Shown: positions 10,212-19,434, counted from the first letter of the stretch. The stretch: DNA of 64,000 bases from Trichomonas vaginalis G3 (GCF_026262505.1 NC_067205.1:13950001-14014000), one strand, 5' to 3'. Notes: generated by a model not told the origin, from the sequence alone. Program-made: numbers and translations.

Positions 10212-10790
10212 ATGTCATTTCCGAAAAATAGAAGCGTAAGTGTTTCAAAAGGTTTAATGGCGGTGGCAGATGTGAAGTTAAATTCACCAACTCAAACAAA
10301 CAGTCAAAGTGTTGTTGTCAATGTCAAAGACAGAGATGTTGAAGTGGGGAAACCATACGAAGACGAAGATGGTATAACAATTGTTCCTGTAAAAGAACCA
10401 ACATATCCTGAAGTTAGCAGAGACTTAAGTTCTGTTGCAGATATTCGAAACGACTACCAACAACTGAAAGACAAACTTAAAACTCAGGAGAAGATTTGTC
10501 AAGCTTTAAGTATAATGTTAAACTTGGTCGAACACAACCCTGTAAAAGTGAACTCATATGTCATTGCACCTCATGAAGTTTTGAAAGAACTATTGAAACT
10601 TTTGACAGAGGCAGACGATATAAACATCAAAGAAATAGAACCCGACCTTAGTTGCTGTGGTGTTTCATATAATGTCATTGACAAGATATACGTTATGAAA
10701 GGAGGTGAAACGTTGAACTTAAAATATAGTTTCCCAGACGTTATAAAAATATTTGACGACCACAACATTTCATTAAAGTTTATTTGCTAA
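10212..10790 (+). CDS. Unknown Polinton protein with coiled coil
   Basis: 193 residues from the ATG at 10212 (MSFPKNRSVSVSKG...); an upstream in-frame ATG at 10047 lies inside the opposite gene and is unlikely. Residues ~75-105 (DIRNDYQQLKDKLKTQEK) are coiled-coil like; the rest is mixed. Four bases before the next gene (10795), so likely part of a tight gene block with the minor capsid candidate and helicase. Polinton B copy at 43486-44066 is broken. Function unknown. Confidence 0.55.
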   Translation: MSFPKNRSVSVSKGLMAVADVKLNSPTQTNSQSVVVNVKDRDVEVGKPYEDEDGITIVPVKEPTYPEVSRDLSSVADIRNDYQQLKDKLKTQEKICQALSIMLNLVEHNPVKVNSYVIAPHEVLKELLKLLTEADDINIKEIEPDLSCCGVSYNVIDKIYVMKGGETLNLKYSFPDVIKIFDDHNISLKFIC

Positions 10791-10794
10791 GTAA

Positions 10795-11592
10795 ATGGCA
10801 GAAGACATAATGGTTTATACTATTACGACTAAAAACCCTGAGTCATATAATTCTATAACAACAAACTTACAAAGTCCTCAAGGACGATATTGTAAACTAA
10901 CCTTAAACACAATGACGACTAAAGCCTGTTTTGCTCTTTTGACACCAGAAGACTTTATTGTTGTGAATGGTAAAAAATACTCCTTTGAAGATACTTACTC
11001 AGATATACCACCAACAGGTTTTGTTGACTTATTTAATACTTTAAGTACGGGTGTAACATGTGCTGCAACTAGAGCAGGTTTCATTATGTTTGGATGTCCG
11101 ACCGAGTTTAGTATAAACGATATGAGCTATAATACAAAACTTATTTCTGGTTTTTACTACCAACAGTTTCCTATAACAGGAAAAGGTGTCATACAAGGAA
11201 TGTCTATTCCATTGACATTAAGCACACCAATCTTATATATTGTTTCAAACTTAGGTTCAAAGTGTTATTCGAATGTCGACAGAAACTATTATGACCAAAA
11301 GATACTTATGCGTATAAACAATACTTTCTCTGCTGGTTTGCCTATTGTTCATTCGAATGCAGAATTTTCAACCTTAGTGAACTCAAACACTTTGGCAAGT
11401 ATAACGTTGACATTAGTTGACGCAAACTTTGTTCCTGTAAAACTTTTATGTCCTATGTATTTGTCAATGACGGCAGAAAGTTTCGAATTGGAAGATGCAA
11501 CTGGTGAAAGTATTGTATTACAAGAACAACTTCAACAACAAATAGCTCAAGAACAACAAATGCAACAAATGGAACAACAAAGTCAAGAATAA
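10795..11592 (+). CDS. Minor capsid (penton-like) candidate
   Basis: 265 residues, beta-rich through ~residue 230 (YCKLTLNTMTTKACFALLTP; GKGVIQGMSIPLTLSTPILY; LASITLTLVDANFVPVKLL), then a Gln-rich tail QEQLQQQIAQEQQMQQME. Polinton B has an open copy (44071-44910) with a longer Gln/Met tail, showing repeat-length variation. Polintons encode a single jelly-roll minor capsid protein near the major one, and this is the best candidate by size, composition and place. Direct evidence for the fold is lacking. Confidence 0.5.
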   Translation: MAEDIMVYTITTKNPESYNSITTNLQSPQGRYCKLTLNTMTTKACFALLTPEDFIVVNGKKYSFEDTYSDIPPTGFVDLFNTLSTGVTCAATRAGFIMFGCPTEFSINDMSYNTKLISGFYYQQFPITGKGVIQGMSIPLTLSTPILYIVSNLGSKCYSNVDRNYYDQKILMRINNTFSAGLPIVHSNAEFSTLVNSNTLASITLTLVDANFVPVKLLCPMYLSMTAESFELEDATGESIVLQEQLQQQIAQEQQMQQMEQQSQE

Positions 11593-11622
11593 AAAAATAA
11601 TATTTTTTTTATTTTTATAAAA

Positions 11623-12858
11623 ATGTACAGAATAGATGTTTCAGATTTTTATGACTTCCAAGCATTCAGAAATATGTGTCCATTTAGAGACTATAACAAA
11701 GCAGTCGAGAATTTTAAACGTTTAGTCATTTATGTTGACTCTGCTCCAGAATGTTATGTCATGAAAGAATGGGATGTTGTCTTTAACAAACCAAGAGCAA
11801 CAATAGTGTCTGAACAAGAATGTAGACAGAAACTTAAGAAAATAAAAGTTGTACAAGTTGGAATGAAGATGTTAGATGCTTGGGATATCTTATTGTCAAA
11901 GTTAGAAGATTTTTCAGTTCGTGGTATAAAGTTTTATACACCTTCTCCAAACTTCTATTCTATCTTCACTGGATATAAATATGAACAAGTAGAATGGAAA
12001 CACAGTATTATAGAAGCTTGGTTAGACCATGTCAAAGAAATTATATGCAATGGAAACGAAAAGGTTTATGAGTATATCTTATGTTGGTTTGCAAACATCT
12101 TACAACATCCAAGTGCTAAAAATGAAACTGCTCTCATTATAATTGGAAAACAAGGAACTGGTAAGAACACATTCTTTACAGATATCTTATGCAAACTGTT
12201 AGAAGGTTATTCGAATCCGAATATGACAAACTTAGAAAACATCTGTGGTAAATTTAACTCTTCAATAGAGAATATGAAACTTATAGTTTGCAATGAACTT
12301 CAAAGTATAGATACAACAAAAGTTTTGAACTCAGATGCTTTGAAGAGTCTTATAACAGATAAAGTTGGAGTTGTTGAAAGAAAGTATAAAGACCAAAGAG
12401 TTTGTGAAAATGTTGCAAACTTCATTATGGTTTCAAACAATGCTGTTCCGATGAAGTTAGAAAGTTCTGACAGAAGATATGTAGTTGTCAGAACGTCAGA
12501 TTCTCATATGCAAGATACAGAATATTTTGACGCTTTGTCAGAATGTTTGACATCTGACTTTTACAACCATTTGTTCTCATATTTCATGACATTAGATATT
12601 TCTAAGTTCAATCCAAGACAAATTCCACATACCGAAGAGAGACAAACATTGTTAGAAGCAAACAAGAGTGTATATGAACTGTTCATAGATGAAACTGACT
12701 TTGTGTCATTAGATGAAAGGTCATTGTACGATTCGTATAAACAATATTGTCAAGAATATGGTTATATGGCAGCTTCTAAACGTACATTCTTGGCAAATGT
12801 CAAAAGTCTTTTAGATGTTCAGAATGGTATATATACAAAGAAAAATTTTTCTGAGTAA
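11623..12858 (+). CDS. Superfamily 3 (D5-like) DNA helicase
   Basis: 411 residues, whole. Walker A GKQGTGKN at ~175-182, Walker B-like KLIVCNEL at ~219-226, motif C-like NFIMVSNN at ~266-273 and the basic SSDRRYVV segment at ~281-288 where SF3 helicases carry the arginine finger. The ~120-residue N-terminal part is unassigned, and there is no obvious primase domain, which is often fused in larger relatives. It would unwind the element during replication. Preceded by TTTATTTTTATAAAA before the ATG. Polinton B copy (44913-46148) is broken. Confidence 0.85.
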   Translation: MYRIDVSDFYDFQAFRNMCPFRDYNKAVENFKRLVIYVDSAPECYVMKEWDVVFNKPRATIVSEQECRQKLKKIKVVQVGMKMLDAWDILLSKLEDFSVRGIKFYTPSPNFYSIFTGYKYEQVEWKHSIIEAWLDHVKEIICNGNEKVYEYILCWFANILQHPSAKNETALIIIGKQGTGKNTFFTDILCKLLEGYSNPNMTNLENICGKFNSSIENMKLIVCNELQSIDTTKVLNSDALKSLITDKVGVVERKYKDQRVCENVANFIMVSNNAVPMKLESSDRRYVVVRTSDSHMQDTEYFDALSECLTSDFYNHLFSYFMTLDISKFNPRQIPHTEERQTLLEANKSVYELFIDETDFVSLDERSLYDSYKQYCQEYGYMAASKRTFLANVKSLLDVQNGIYTKKNFSE

Positions 12859-12892
12859 ATTTTAAAAAAATATTTTTTATCCGATAGAAAAG

Positions 12893-13312
12893 ATGACGAA
12901 ATATATTTCAGTAAACAAGTACATGTCAGGACTTAAAGAAGAACTAGAACCATTCGCTTATTTGAATGTTTACTTCTACCATTTTGAAAAGTCTTCATTC
13001 AGCAAAGTTTGGAACATCGAACCAGTTAAGTTTGCTATTGTGACTAAAAATGGTGCGAAATTTGAAGACTTATACATTGACGGTATGTTGACAGTCAAAG
13101 AAAATTTTGACAGAAAGTTCTCAAACCTTAAAGAAGGCAAAGCATACAAACTTGTTATACCTTATGAACCAAAGAAGACAGACGACTATGAATATTATGA
13201 GTCTAAAGTTGTAGAAGTTCAAGGTAAATTGGGTAAAAAGATTTTAGAGTCTAAGCCAGTGTTTACTCCTAAAGAGGAAGAGAACATTGACATTGACCCA
13301 GAAATGTTCTAA
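12893..13312 (+). CDS. Conserved small acidic-tailed protein
   Basis: 139 residues; open in both A and B (46184-46603) with mostly conservative differences, which argues that it is a real gene. Compact N-terminal domain (KYISVNKYMSGLKEELEPF), central beta-like KFAIVTKNGAKFEDL and YKLVIPYEPK, acidic end EEENIDIDPEMF. The acidic C-terminal tip behind a beta-rich domain is reminiscent of single-strand DNA-binding proteins, and the gene follows the helicase; that is inference only. Confidence 0.55.
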   Translation: MTKYISVNKYMSGLKEELEPFAYLNVYFYHFEKSSFSKVWNIEPVKFAIVTKNGAKFEDLYIDGMLTVKENFDRKFSNLKEGKAYKLVIPYEPKKTDDYEYYESKVVEVQGKLGKKILESKPVFTPKEEENIDIDPEMF

Positions 13313-13328
13313 AAATAAAATTTTATTT

Positions 13329-13780
13329 TTACATGTCATATCTCCCCTTCTCTGGAACTGGTTCAGGTTCTTTCTTCTCTTCTTCTACTTTCTTTTCTTT
13401 CTTTTCTCTCTTCTTCTTTTCTGGTGGAGTTATGTCAAATTTGGCGCAACTATATTTATGTAAAAGTTCTTTGTCCTTTAATAGCTCATCTATTCTGTTT
13501 TCTATTTCATCTTCAAGAACAGCGCATGTGTCTTCTTTGCATTCTAAGAACTTTTGTTGGACTTCATCTTTCCAATCGGCGTCATCTCTGTCAACAAGTC
13601 TGTCATTGACAAATTTTAAGACTGCTCTTTGTAATGTTTTATGGTTCTTGTCATATTCCAGAAACAGAACTTTAGAACAAATTCCCCTTTCTTGTTTACA
13701 CTATGTAAGATTTTATGGTCGACAGATGTTTTGCTGTCAAAAAGTTTGTCTCGAATATAGATAGCGAAATCGCTAGACAT
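13329..13780 (-). pseudogene. Small Lys/Glu-tailed protein (fossil, broken)
   Basis: Minus-strand gene starting MSSDFAIYIRDKLFDSKT and ending in a Lys/Glu/Pro-rich tail. The homologue in Polinton B is 46620-47073; both copies are broken. It is divergent from the packaging ATPase gene, with 36 bp between starts. The plus-strand frames over this region are Ser/Phe-rich shadows. Function unknown. Confidence 0.5.
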
Positions 13781-13816
13781 TTTCTAAAAGATAAAAATTT
13801 TAATTTTTCTAAAAAT

Positions 13817-14688
13817 ATGTTAGAAAAAAAGTTTGCTGACATTGACAAGAAATTTGAGAATGTTTTAAACAAGAACAAGAGGAAGTTAGAAAATGCTCAG
13901 ATAAAGCCTATACATGACAAGTTCTTATTTGCTCAGAATGGTATAACAGGTCTAATTGCACCACCTGGGTCGGGTAAGACTTTCACTTATCTTAAAATGG
14001 CTGCACAACAACAAGAACTAGATGAGAAGAACCCATTCTATGAGTTAGTTGTTATTTGTAGTACTTCTGGTCAATTTGACCAAACCGTCAATTCGTTCAA
14101 AGATATTATAAAGAAGTCTAAGTTAGTATGTATAAAGGATACTGAGTTGTTAGATTGGATAAAGAAGTACCAAAGAAGAGTTTTGAAGTATAATGCTATA
14201 AATGAGTATATAAATTCTAAGTTTAAAGACCCAAATGAGGAAATGCAGAGAATATTAGAGAAGAAACACTTCAGAAACAAACAGAAAGAGATAGAATACA
14301 TTTCGAAGAAATTGCAATCTTACGATTGGAAGACTTACCCTCATAGATGTCTTCTTATTTTAGATGATTTCGCCTCTCATCCTTTGTTAAAGAACAGAGA
14401 ACAAGATATGTGTCGAATTCTTAAGAAGCTCAGATACTTTAACATTTCAGTCGTAATATGTGTACAGACAGCAAAGAGTTTAAGTAAGGATGTTAAAAGA
14501 ATACTTACTGACATAATACTTTTCCCGGATTGTCCGAAGACGATTTCATGGAACTTATGAAAGAGTCCATGGCAGGTAAGTTTGACAGACATGAACTATG
14601 GGAGAAGTACAAAGTCATACAAGACCCTCATACTTCTTTCAGAATTCATATCTACGCAAACAAAGTTCAAATTGTAAAAAGTCAATAA
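13817..14688 (+). pseudogene. A32/FtsK-like DNA packaging ATPase (fossil, broken)
   Basis: Start chosen at 13817 (MLEKKFADIDKKF); an upstream frame extension overlaps the divergent gene. Walker A APPGSGKT at ~48-55 and Walker B CLLILDDF at ~178-185, followed by the conserved VVICVQTAKSL segment, are those of the A32-type genome-packaging ATPases of Polintons, virophages and large DNA viruses. It would pump element DNA into capsids. The copy is broken; so is that of B (47110-47984). Confidence 0.8.
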
Positions 14689-14703
14689 AAATAAAGAGTG
14701 CAT

Positions 14704-15543
14704 CTACCCTACTTGTTTGAAGTTGTCAAAATACTCTGTTATTTTTTCTTTCAGTAGCGGTAAGTCTTCTTTGAATGTAAGTATTGTACAACCTTTCATA
14801 TCATAGTGTGTTTGAGGTAACGTATCTTGAACTATTTGTTTCACATCTTCATTTGGGGTCATTGAAATCGGTAAGTTTTCGCGATAGAACCAATTTCTGT
14901 CAGATTTGTAAATCTTAGCAAGGTCGTAAAAGCTTTTGTTGTTTCTTCTGACTAAATGTAACATAACCATGTCACTGTCTTCTTCTTTCTCCAACTCTTC
15001 AGTATAAATCATATACTTATAGTTCTTTTCCTTTCCTTTTGGTACCGAACATGGTATTCTTTTCTGAATGCTTTTGTCTTTTGCTTCAAGCTTGTTTTCC
15101 ATCTCTTCACGTTCTTGTCTATGAATTTCGTCAAGAAGTCTGTAAATATACCAAGCATAACGAGGCGAAGCCCACATTGCAACAGCATTTACAAGAAGTC
15201 TATGTACATAATATCCTCTCAAACCGTTTGGCAATTTTTCACGATTTTCATAGAGTTTTGGCGATTGGGGTTTTTCTCCCACTCGAGTTTTTGCGACTAC
15301 GGGATTTCTCGTAGTCGAATTTTCAGCTTCATTTAATAGTTCAATAGTGCTTTGGTTCCTAAACCAGTCTTGTGGTTTCTTATTGTCGGGTGCAAAACAT
15401 GCTGTCAAAATACTTTGCATTTGGTACATATCGTCTTTGACCGAACGAATGAGACGGAGTTGTTTGTTAAACTGTATGTACTCGTATTCTTCATTTATAG
15501 CTTCATGGACTATAACTGTTGTTGTGTTCTCTGTTGTTGACAT
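14704..15543 (-). CDS. KilA-N domain DNA-binding protein
   Basis: 279 residues from the ATG at 15543. The signature LPNGLRGYYVHRLLVNAVAMWASPRYA... (read as separate blocks: GYYVHRLLVNAVAMWASP then AWYIYRLLDE) is the KilA-N/APSES-like core, preceded by KPQDWF and an LLNEAE helix as usual. The C-terminal domain (HLVRRNNKSFYDLAKIY; CTILTFKEDLPLLKEKI) is conserved in the B copy at 50115-50894 and probably mediates specificity or dimerisation. KilA-N proteins of large DNA viruses bind DNA. Leader and palindromic modules lie directly upstream (15544-15880). Confidence 0.75.
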   Translation of the reverse strand: MSTTENTTTVIVHEAINEEYEYIQFNKQLRLIRSVKDDMYQMQSILTACFAPDNKKPQDWFRNQSTIELLNEAENSTTRNPVVAKTRVGEKPQSPKLYENREKLPNGLRGYYVHRLLVNAVAMWASPRYAWYIYRLLDEIHRQEREEMENKLEAKDKSIQKRIPCSVPKGKEKNYKYMIYTEELEKEEDSDMVMLHLVRRNNKSFYDLAKIYKSDRNWFYRENLPISMTPNEDVKQIVQDTLPQTHYDMKGCTILTFKEDLPLLKEKITEYFDNFKQVG

Positions 15544-15612
15544 TACTGTCTTTACATACAAAATAAAAAAATAAATAAAAATAAAACTAACTTTATTTTT
15601 TCTATCTTAAGG
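15544..15612 (-). promoter_or_regulatory. Shared KilA-N-type leader
   Basis: Read on the minus strand: CTTAAGATAGAAAAAATAAA, then AGTTAGTTTTATTTTTATTT, then TTTGTATGTAAAGAC before the ATG. Nearly the same leader occurs before the genes at 16826, 50894 and 53250, and a weaker one before 52334, although the coding sequences differ. Likely promoter plus 5' untranslated leader. Confidence 0.6.
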
Positions 15613-15653
15613 AAATTCATTATTTTTGTGCTGAATTCAATAAAAATATATTT

Positions 15654-15691
15654 TAGGTGAAGAGGTGAGATTTCACCTCTTTTTTCACCTC
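15654..15691. repeat. Module M2 (GGTGA type, forward; hybrid right edge)
   Basis: TATTTTAGGTGA, AGAGGTGAGATTTCACC and TTTTTTCACCTC half-sites around a central palindrome. The next bases, CATTTCTACCCCAG, are identical to the right edge of M3, which belongs to the other half-site type, so M2 looks like a recombinant between types. Confidence 0.7.
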
Positions 15692-15832
15692 ATTTCTACC
15701 CCAGTTATTTTATAAACGTTTCACATGGTAAACGTTATTTTTTAAATTTTGTGAAAACTCAACGGTTTGACACATGCCCTAAAAATTATTTTACTCAGAA
15801 TTTTGTTGCTGAATTCAGCAAAAATATATTTT

Positions 15833-15880
15833 AGGGTAGATGGTTAGATCTAACCCGATATCTACCCTCATTTCTACCCC
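15833..15880. repeat. Module M3 (GGTAGA/GGTTAGA type, forward)
   Basis: AGGGTAGA, GGTTAGATCTAACC, TCTACCC and CTACCCC half-sites in the same layout as M2 but with a different half-site throughout. It is followed by a segment (AGTTATTTTATAAACGTTTC) also found behind M2, and lies directly 3' of the gene 15888-16826. Its inverted partner of the same type is M4. Confidence 0.75.
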
Positions 15881-15887
15881 AGTTATT

Positions 15888-16826
15888 TTATAAACGTTTC
15901 ACATGGTAAACGTTATGAATTCGTGAGACTCTAAACAGTTTTGTAGCTTCTATTTCTTCTTTTAGTACATCGAATGTTTTAACAATGCCGAAGGTTTCTT
16001 TATACTTCTTCTTGACGTCAGATAATAGGAAATCGTCAGCAGTTGGATAGTTTTTGTTCAGAAATGCTAACATGTCCATTTTATTTTCTGCTGGTTTTTC
16101 TGCTTCTTTCTTTAAGTCTGCATAGTCGTTTCGCATACGTTCTATCTCTTTGACGGAGTAGTTATATTTCCTCATTGCTGCTTTACATTTAGAACATTGC
16201 GGATTCATTTTTGCGTTATACATTGAAATAAAACCAGCTAGAACAACCAAGGCGTCAATGGTTTTCTTTAAATCTGAAGCAGTTGGTTTTATCTGTTCAT
16301 TCCATACCTTACCTCTTCTATCTTTATCTCTTATCTGCCATACACATTTTGCAGCTAATGAAACAAAGTTGTCGTATGTCTTAAACTCCCCAGATTTATA
16401 TATGTCAGAGATGTTCTTATATACCATGTCGCAATCTTTGTCCATAACTTTATGGTTGCAATGAAAACCAAGGAATTCATAATTTACCTTTCGTATGAAC
16501 TTCTTTATTTCTACTGAGTCAGTTGCTTTGACTTCAATTTCGTCGAATTCAGGAATAGTGAGCTTTTGCTGCTGAATTTCAGGTAGTTTAGGCAAATGGT
16601 CGATGAGGTCCTCCATTTCATAAAGATACTGTTCATTTGTTTCATCTTTCGCACTACAGTCTAAATTACTTGTTAAAAGTTCCTGCTTTATTCTTTGTAT
16701 TTCTGTTTCGAAAGTAAATGAAGAAGGAATGAAGCTTTTCATCTCTACTAACATAGATGTTGGATTCATGACTAACGAGTTTGGTGCTGTTGTTTGAATT
16801 GTTGTTGTGCCGATTGTTGAAATCAT
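15888..16826 (-). CDS. Unknown protein with CxxC motif, module-flanked
   Basis: 312 residues. N-terminal ~60 residues are low in motifs; a conserved middle (FHCNHKVMDKDCDMVYKNIS; CVWQIRDKDRRGKVWNEQIK), a CSKCKAA zinc-knuckle-like pair at ~210 and a charged coiled coil follow, ending LLSDVKKKYKETFGIVKTF. Polinton B has a broken relative (51422-52334). It is flanked by matched inverted modules M3 and M4, and its leader is that of the KilA-N genes. I do not recognise the family; a DNA-associated regulatory protein is a guess from context. Confidence 0.6.
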   Translation of the reverse strand: MISTIGTTTIQTTAPNSLVMNPTSMLVEMKSFIPSSFTFETEIQRIKQELLTSNLDCSAKDETNEQYLYEMEDLIDHLPKLPEIQQQKLTIPEFDEIEVKATDSVEIKKFIRKVNYEFLGFHCNHKVMDKDCDMVYKNISDIYKSGEFKTYDNFVSLAAKCVWQIRDKDRRGKVWNEQIKPTASDLKKTIDALVVLAGFISMYNAKMNPQCSKCKAAMRKYNYSVKEIERMRNDYADLKKEAEKPAENKMDMLAFLNKNYPTADDFLLSDVKKKYKETFGIVKTFDVLKEEIEATKLFRVSRIHNVYHVKRL

Positions 16827-16892
16827 ATCTTACATACAAAATAAAAAAAATAAATAAAAATAAAACTAACTTTATTTTTTCTATCTTAAGGA
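16827..16892 (-). promoter_or_regulatory. Shared KilA-N-type leader
   Basis: Same CTTAAGATAGAAAAAATAAA...TTTGTATGTAAGAT leader as before 15543. Immediately upstream come TTCATGAAAATTCAAGAG and module M4. Confidence 0.6.
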
Positions 16893-16910
16893 AATTCATG
16901 AAAATTCAAG

Positions 16911-16958
16911 AGGGTAGAAATGAGGGTAGAAATGAGGTTAGATCTAACCATCTACCCT
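16911..16958. repeat. Module M4 (GGTAGA/GGTTAGA type, reverse)
   Basis: Two direct AGGGTAGAAATG units, then GAGGTTAGATCTAACC and ATCTACCC, then AT-rich TAAACATTATTTTTGC and the palindrome TGCTGAATTCAGCA. Same half-site set as M3 and inverted to it, bracketing the 312-residue gene. Confidence 0.75.
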
Positions 16959-16964
16959 AAACAT

Positions 16965-17280
16965 TATTTTTGCTGAATTCAGCAACAAAATGAACGAGGT
17001 CAGGATGTATGTAAATACCTTTGAATTCATTTATAACGCCCTTAGTAAGCTCATAAAATGCTTGTTTTGAGGTCGAGCCACTTTTGGCTCCACCGTATTC
17101 TTTCAACCAAAACTCAAGAATTTCCTGCATGAATTTTGTATAAAAAGCAACCGCCGGAATTCAGACTGTTGCTATATTCTTCACAAAACGCCTTATAATA
17201 CTCTTCCCAGGACTTATTTTCCAACAACTTTCTAAAGTCTTTCCTAAACTGACTGACTGACTGACGGCACAAAGTGGCTT
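16965..17280 (-). pseudogene. Decayed KilA-N gene remnant (fossil)
   Basis: Short minus-strand stretches such as KQAFYELTKGVINEF followed by GIYIHPDLVHFVAEFS have the G-x-YIHPDL(V) core of KilA-N proteins but no surviving long frame. Part of the same sequence (GAGGTCGAGCCACTTTTGGC) is seen at 53395-53440 in B. It lies between modules M4 and M5. Confidence 0.4.
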
Positions 17281-17319
17281 AACGAAAACATTAATATATA
17301 AAATTCATGAAAATTCAAG

Positions 17320-17357
17320 AGGGTGAAAAAACAGGTGAAATCTCACCTCTTCACCTA
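17320..17357. repeat. Module M5 (GGTGA type, reverse)
   Basis: GGGTGAAAAAACAGGTGA, centre GGTGAAATCTCACC, then CTTCACC and TAAATTATATTTTTT. Preceded by TTCATGAAAATTCAAGAG and ends only a few bases before the 3' end of the Pro-rich gene. Confidence 0.75.
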
Positions 17358-17359
17358 AA

Positions 17360-17692
17360 TTATATTTTTTGGTCCGGGAACAACTTTCTCTCAATTGGAG
17401 CTGTAGCATACTCTTTGCGTAAGCGGTTCAGACCTTCTTCGAAGTCTTGGTCTCTCTTGGACTGAGATTGGAATTGATGGGGTGGAGCTTGCTGGAACAT
17501 CCAAGGGTTGGGGAAGTAAGGCATAGGCTGAGGAGGGTAGTTCGGGAAGCCTTGTGGTGGGTAGTAACCTTGAGGTGGAAATTGGTAGTAATTCGGAGGT
17601 CCTTGCTGGAACTGAGGTTGCTGAGGAGACTGTTGTGGTTCTTTAGGTTCCTCTGGTTTGGGAATGGACTCGGTTGGTGGTACGTCGGACAT
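17360..17692 (-). CDS. Pro/Gln/Tyr-rich small protein
   Basis: 110 residues from MSDVPPTESIPKPEEPKEP. The middle is a run of Pro, Gln, Tyr and Phe (GYYPPQGFPNYPPQ; NPWMFQQAPPHQFQ), the C-terminal 35 residues are a charged helix (DFEEGLNRLRKEYATAP). A remnant of the same N-terminus (MSDVPLPECLPKPEEP) lies at 47995-48077 in Polinton B, again next to a 21-bp tandem array. Intrinsically disordered virion or late-domain-like protein is possible; unknown. Confidence 0.5.
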   Translation of the reverse strand: MSDVPPTESIPKPEEPKEPQQSPQQPQFQQGPPNYYQFPPQGYYPPQGFPNYPPQPMPYFPNPWMFQQAPPHQFQSQSKRDQDFEEGLNRLRKEYATAPIERKLFPDQKI

Positions 17693-17736
17693 TCGTTTGT
17701 GGCTTAACCGTCGGACCACAACGATAAAAATCTCTG

Positions 17737-17985
17737 CTACTAGCAGTACTTTTACTGACAGTAGCAGTACTTTTTCTGACAGTAGCAGTACTTTTTCTGA
17801 CAGTAGCAGTACTTTTTCTGACAGTAGCAGTACTTTTACTGACAGTAGCAGTACTTTTACTGACAGTAGCAGTACTTTATCGTCGAAAACCCTCTCAAAT
17901 TTTCCTTTTTACTGACAGTAGCAGCAGTTTTACTGCTACTAGCAGTACTTTTACTGACAGTAGCAGTACTTTTTCTGACAGTAGC
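17737..17985. repeat. 21-bp tandem array (AGTACTTTTTCTGACAGTAGC unit, family 1)
   Basis: About ten units of a 21-bp repeat with core AGCAGTACTTTT[TA]CTGAC, interrupted once by a unique ~35-bp segment near 17880-17915. It fills the divergent gap between the Pro-rich gene and the gene at 17987. Translation gives SSSTFxD repeats but the array sits in the 5' region of both genes and is probably not coding. Confidence 0.85.
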
Positions 17986-17986
17986 A

Positions 17987-18352
17987 ATGGTCGAGGTCGA
18001 ACCTACCGACGAGGCAATTTACCTAATTGAAATTAACGAGCTTGTTAAAGACTTCCTCAGGCAGAATGTAAAAGACAAGCTTGTTAACGGTTGGATAACG
18101 GAAAGGTCTACACTTCAGCTCGAGACTTCGACTGGAATTCCAATTCAAATACCAGAAAACACTCCTGTAGACGACATAAAGGACGCCAAAAGAGAAGCTC
18201 TTGTTAAGTTCCTAAACAAACGTCCTTGGATACAACTTCCAAACAGAGAGAGTCCAATTCCACGAATTATACAAATTCTCAGAGCACTGTTCCACTTCTC
18301 GGGTCAGCCGTTCTACATAACCTCAGAAGGCGACATCCAACCAGTTCAGTAA
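17987..18352 (+). CDS. Unknown 121-residue protein behind the 21-bp array
   Basis: Starts at the ATG directly after the last repeat unit. Compact, helix-rich: AIYLIEINELVKDFLRQNVK, later DAKREALVKFLNKRPWI and RIIQILRALFHFSGQPF. A related start (M-DPE-F--AIYHLELHE) follows the array of Polinton B at 50017, but little more of the gene is there. Function unknown; position at a repeat-controlled divergent promoter is notable. Confidence 0.5.
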   Translation: MVEVEPTDEAIYLIEINELVKDFLRQNVKDKLVNGWITERSTLQLETSTGIPIQIPENTPVDDIKDAKREALVKFLNKRPWIQLPNRESPIPRIIQILRALFHFSGQPFYITSEGDIQPVQ

Positions 18353-18429
18353 ACATCTCATTTTAACTTCACTTTTTTATGTTTTTTGTGAAAGTGTCAA
18401 AAATAAATTGTTTTCATGAGTTTTCTACG

Positions 18430-18467
18430 ATGTTAGAAAAAATGTTATTTTCTAATATCTTCACATT
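18430..18467. repeat. Module M13 (degenerate, GTTAGA type)
   Basis: ATGTTAGAAAAAATGTTA, TTTTCTAATATCTTCAC: layout of M10 with lost symmetry. It lies between the ends of the genes at 18352 and 18467. Lower confidence than the other modules. Confidence 0.35.
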
Positions 18468-19328
18468 CAATACTTTTTCAGCACTTTTCCGTAGTTATAT
18501 ATGAAAGACAATTCGAGATAAAAGTCATAGTACAATGGAATAATATGTTGCACACCATTTGTTGTGAACCAAACTTGAAAGTCAGAGAAACTGTTACTAG
18601 GTGGTTCGTAGAATTTAGAAGCAAAGTCATAAAGGTCCTTACCAGTACATAGAAAACTATTGTTGCTTGAACTGAAACTTGCATGACACATAACATTTTG
18701 AGGGTCAAACACGTTTCTATAAACTGTCAAATCTGCTGGTGGAAGTATAAATTTAAATGGACCATCTGGTGGTAATGGTTCGTTCTGGTTTAGTAACCGA
18801 AGAAATTGTGCCCAAGAACGTTTGTCTACTTCCCAAAATAAAAACTCTGTATCTCTTGGAGGGTTAATTTCAATCTTTTGAAATGAAACGGTGGAGTTCA
18901 TCTTGTCATATTCTAGTTTCAGATAGTATGTTCCATTTAGTAAAGAGTCGTATTTTTTTTTGAAATTCCCAATAATATTTGTTCATTTGAGTTTGAAAGT
19001 CATCTAGAGTTTTCTCAAGACTTTCGTCTGAACGAACTGTAAAGATTCTCATTTCGTCAAATTTGTCTATTAGACCATCAGAACCTTCATACTGCCCATG
19101 AAAATATACTGCGAACATAAATGCGTTAGTTCTATTTGAAAACAAAACTCTTCTAAATCCTATTGCCTTTGCATCTGAAGGACTTTGAAGCCAACGAATT
19201 GGATAGTCAAACCTGTATGCTCGGGATGAAATTTCTTCATCTGAAATAGTCCTACCAGCATTTGTAAAGATATAGTCTAACGGTTTTGTATCTGCTACTT
19301 TTGTTCTTTGTTTTTCAACCTGAAGCAT
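18467..19328 (-). pseudogene. Duplicated Polinton protein, copy 1 (fossil, broken)
   Basis: N-terminal part has TKPLDYIFTNAGR, YRFDYPIRWL and AIGFRR; C-terminal part has NVFDPQNVMCHASFSSSNNS, a YEPP segment, SDFQVWFTTNG and IPLYYDFYLELSFIYNY. The same protein type is present a second time in each element (25692-30071 in A; 58282-59118 in B), next to the fibre gene. Broken here. Because one copy always adjoins the fibre, an attachment-related or fibre-assembly role is conceivable, but no family is recognised. Confidence 0.5.
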
Positions 19329-19359
19329 TTAATATATGTAAAAAATATATTGTTTTAAA

Positions 19360-19434
19360 ATGGTATGCCATTTCATATTTCTCATCTAACAAACAAGTTT
19401 CCCAACGGTCTTCTCCAACAAACTCAGCGTACAT
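19360..19434 (-). pseudogene. Remnant of the HNH endonuclease gene start (fossil)
   Basis: On the minus strand this begins MYAEFVGEDRWETCLLDEKY, the same start as the complete HNH gene of Polinton B (54559 downwards). Only this short piece is present in A, next to the polymerase gene. Confidence 0.6.

Noticed and set aside
13333-13764. Plus-strand Ser/Phe-rich frame.
   Set aside because: Antisense shadow of the Lys/Glu-rich minus-strand gene whose homologue in B is clear.
17658-17915. SSSTFxDSSS-repeat frame over the array in A.
   Set aside because: Same reason; the start lies inside the opposite Pro-rich gene.
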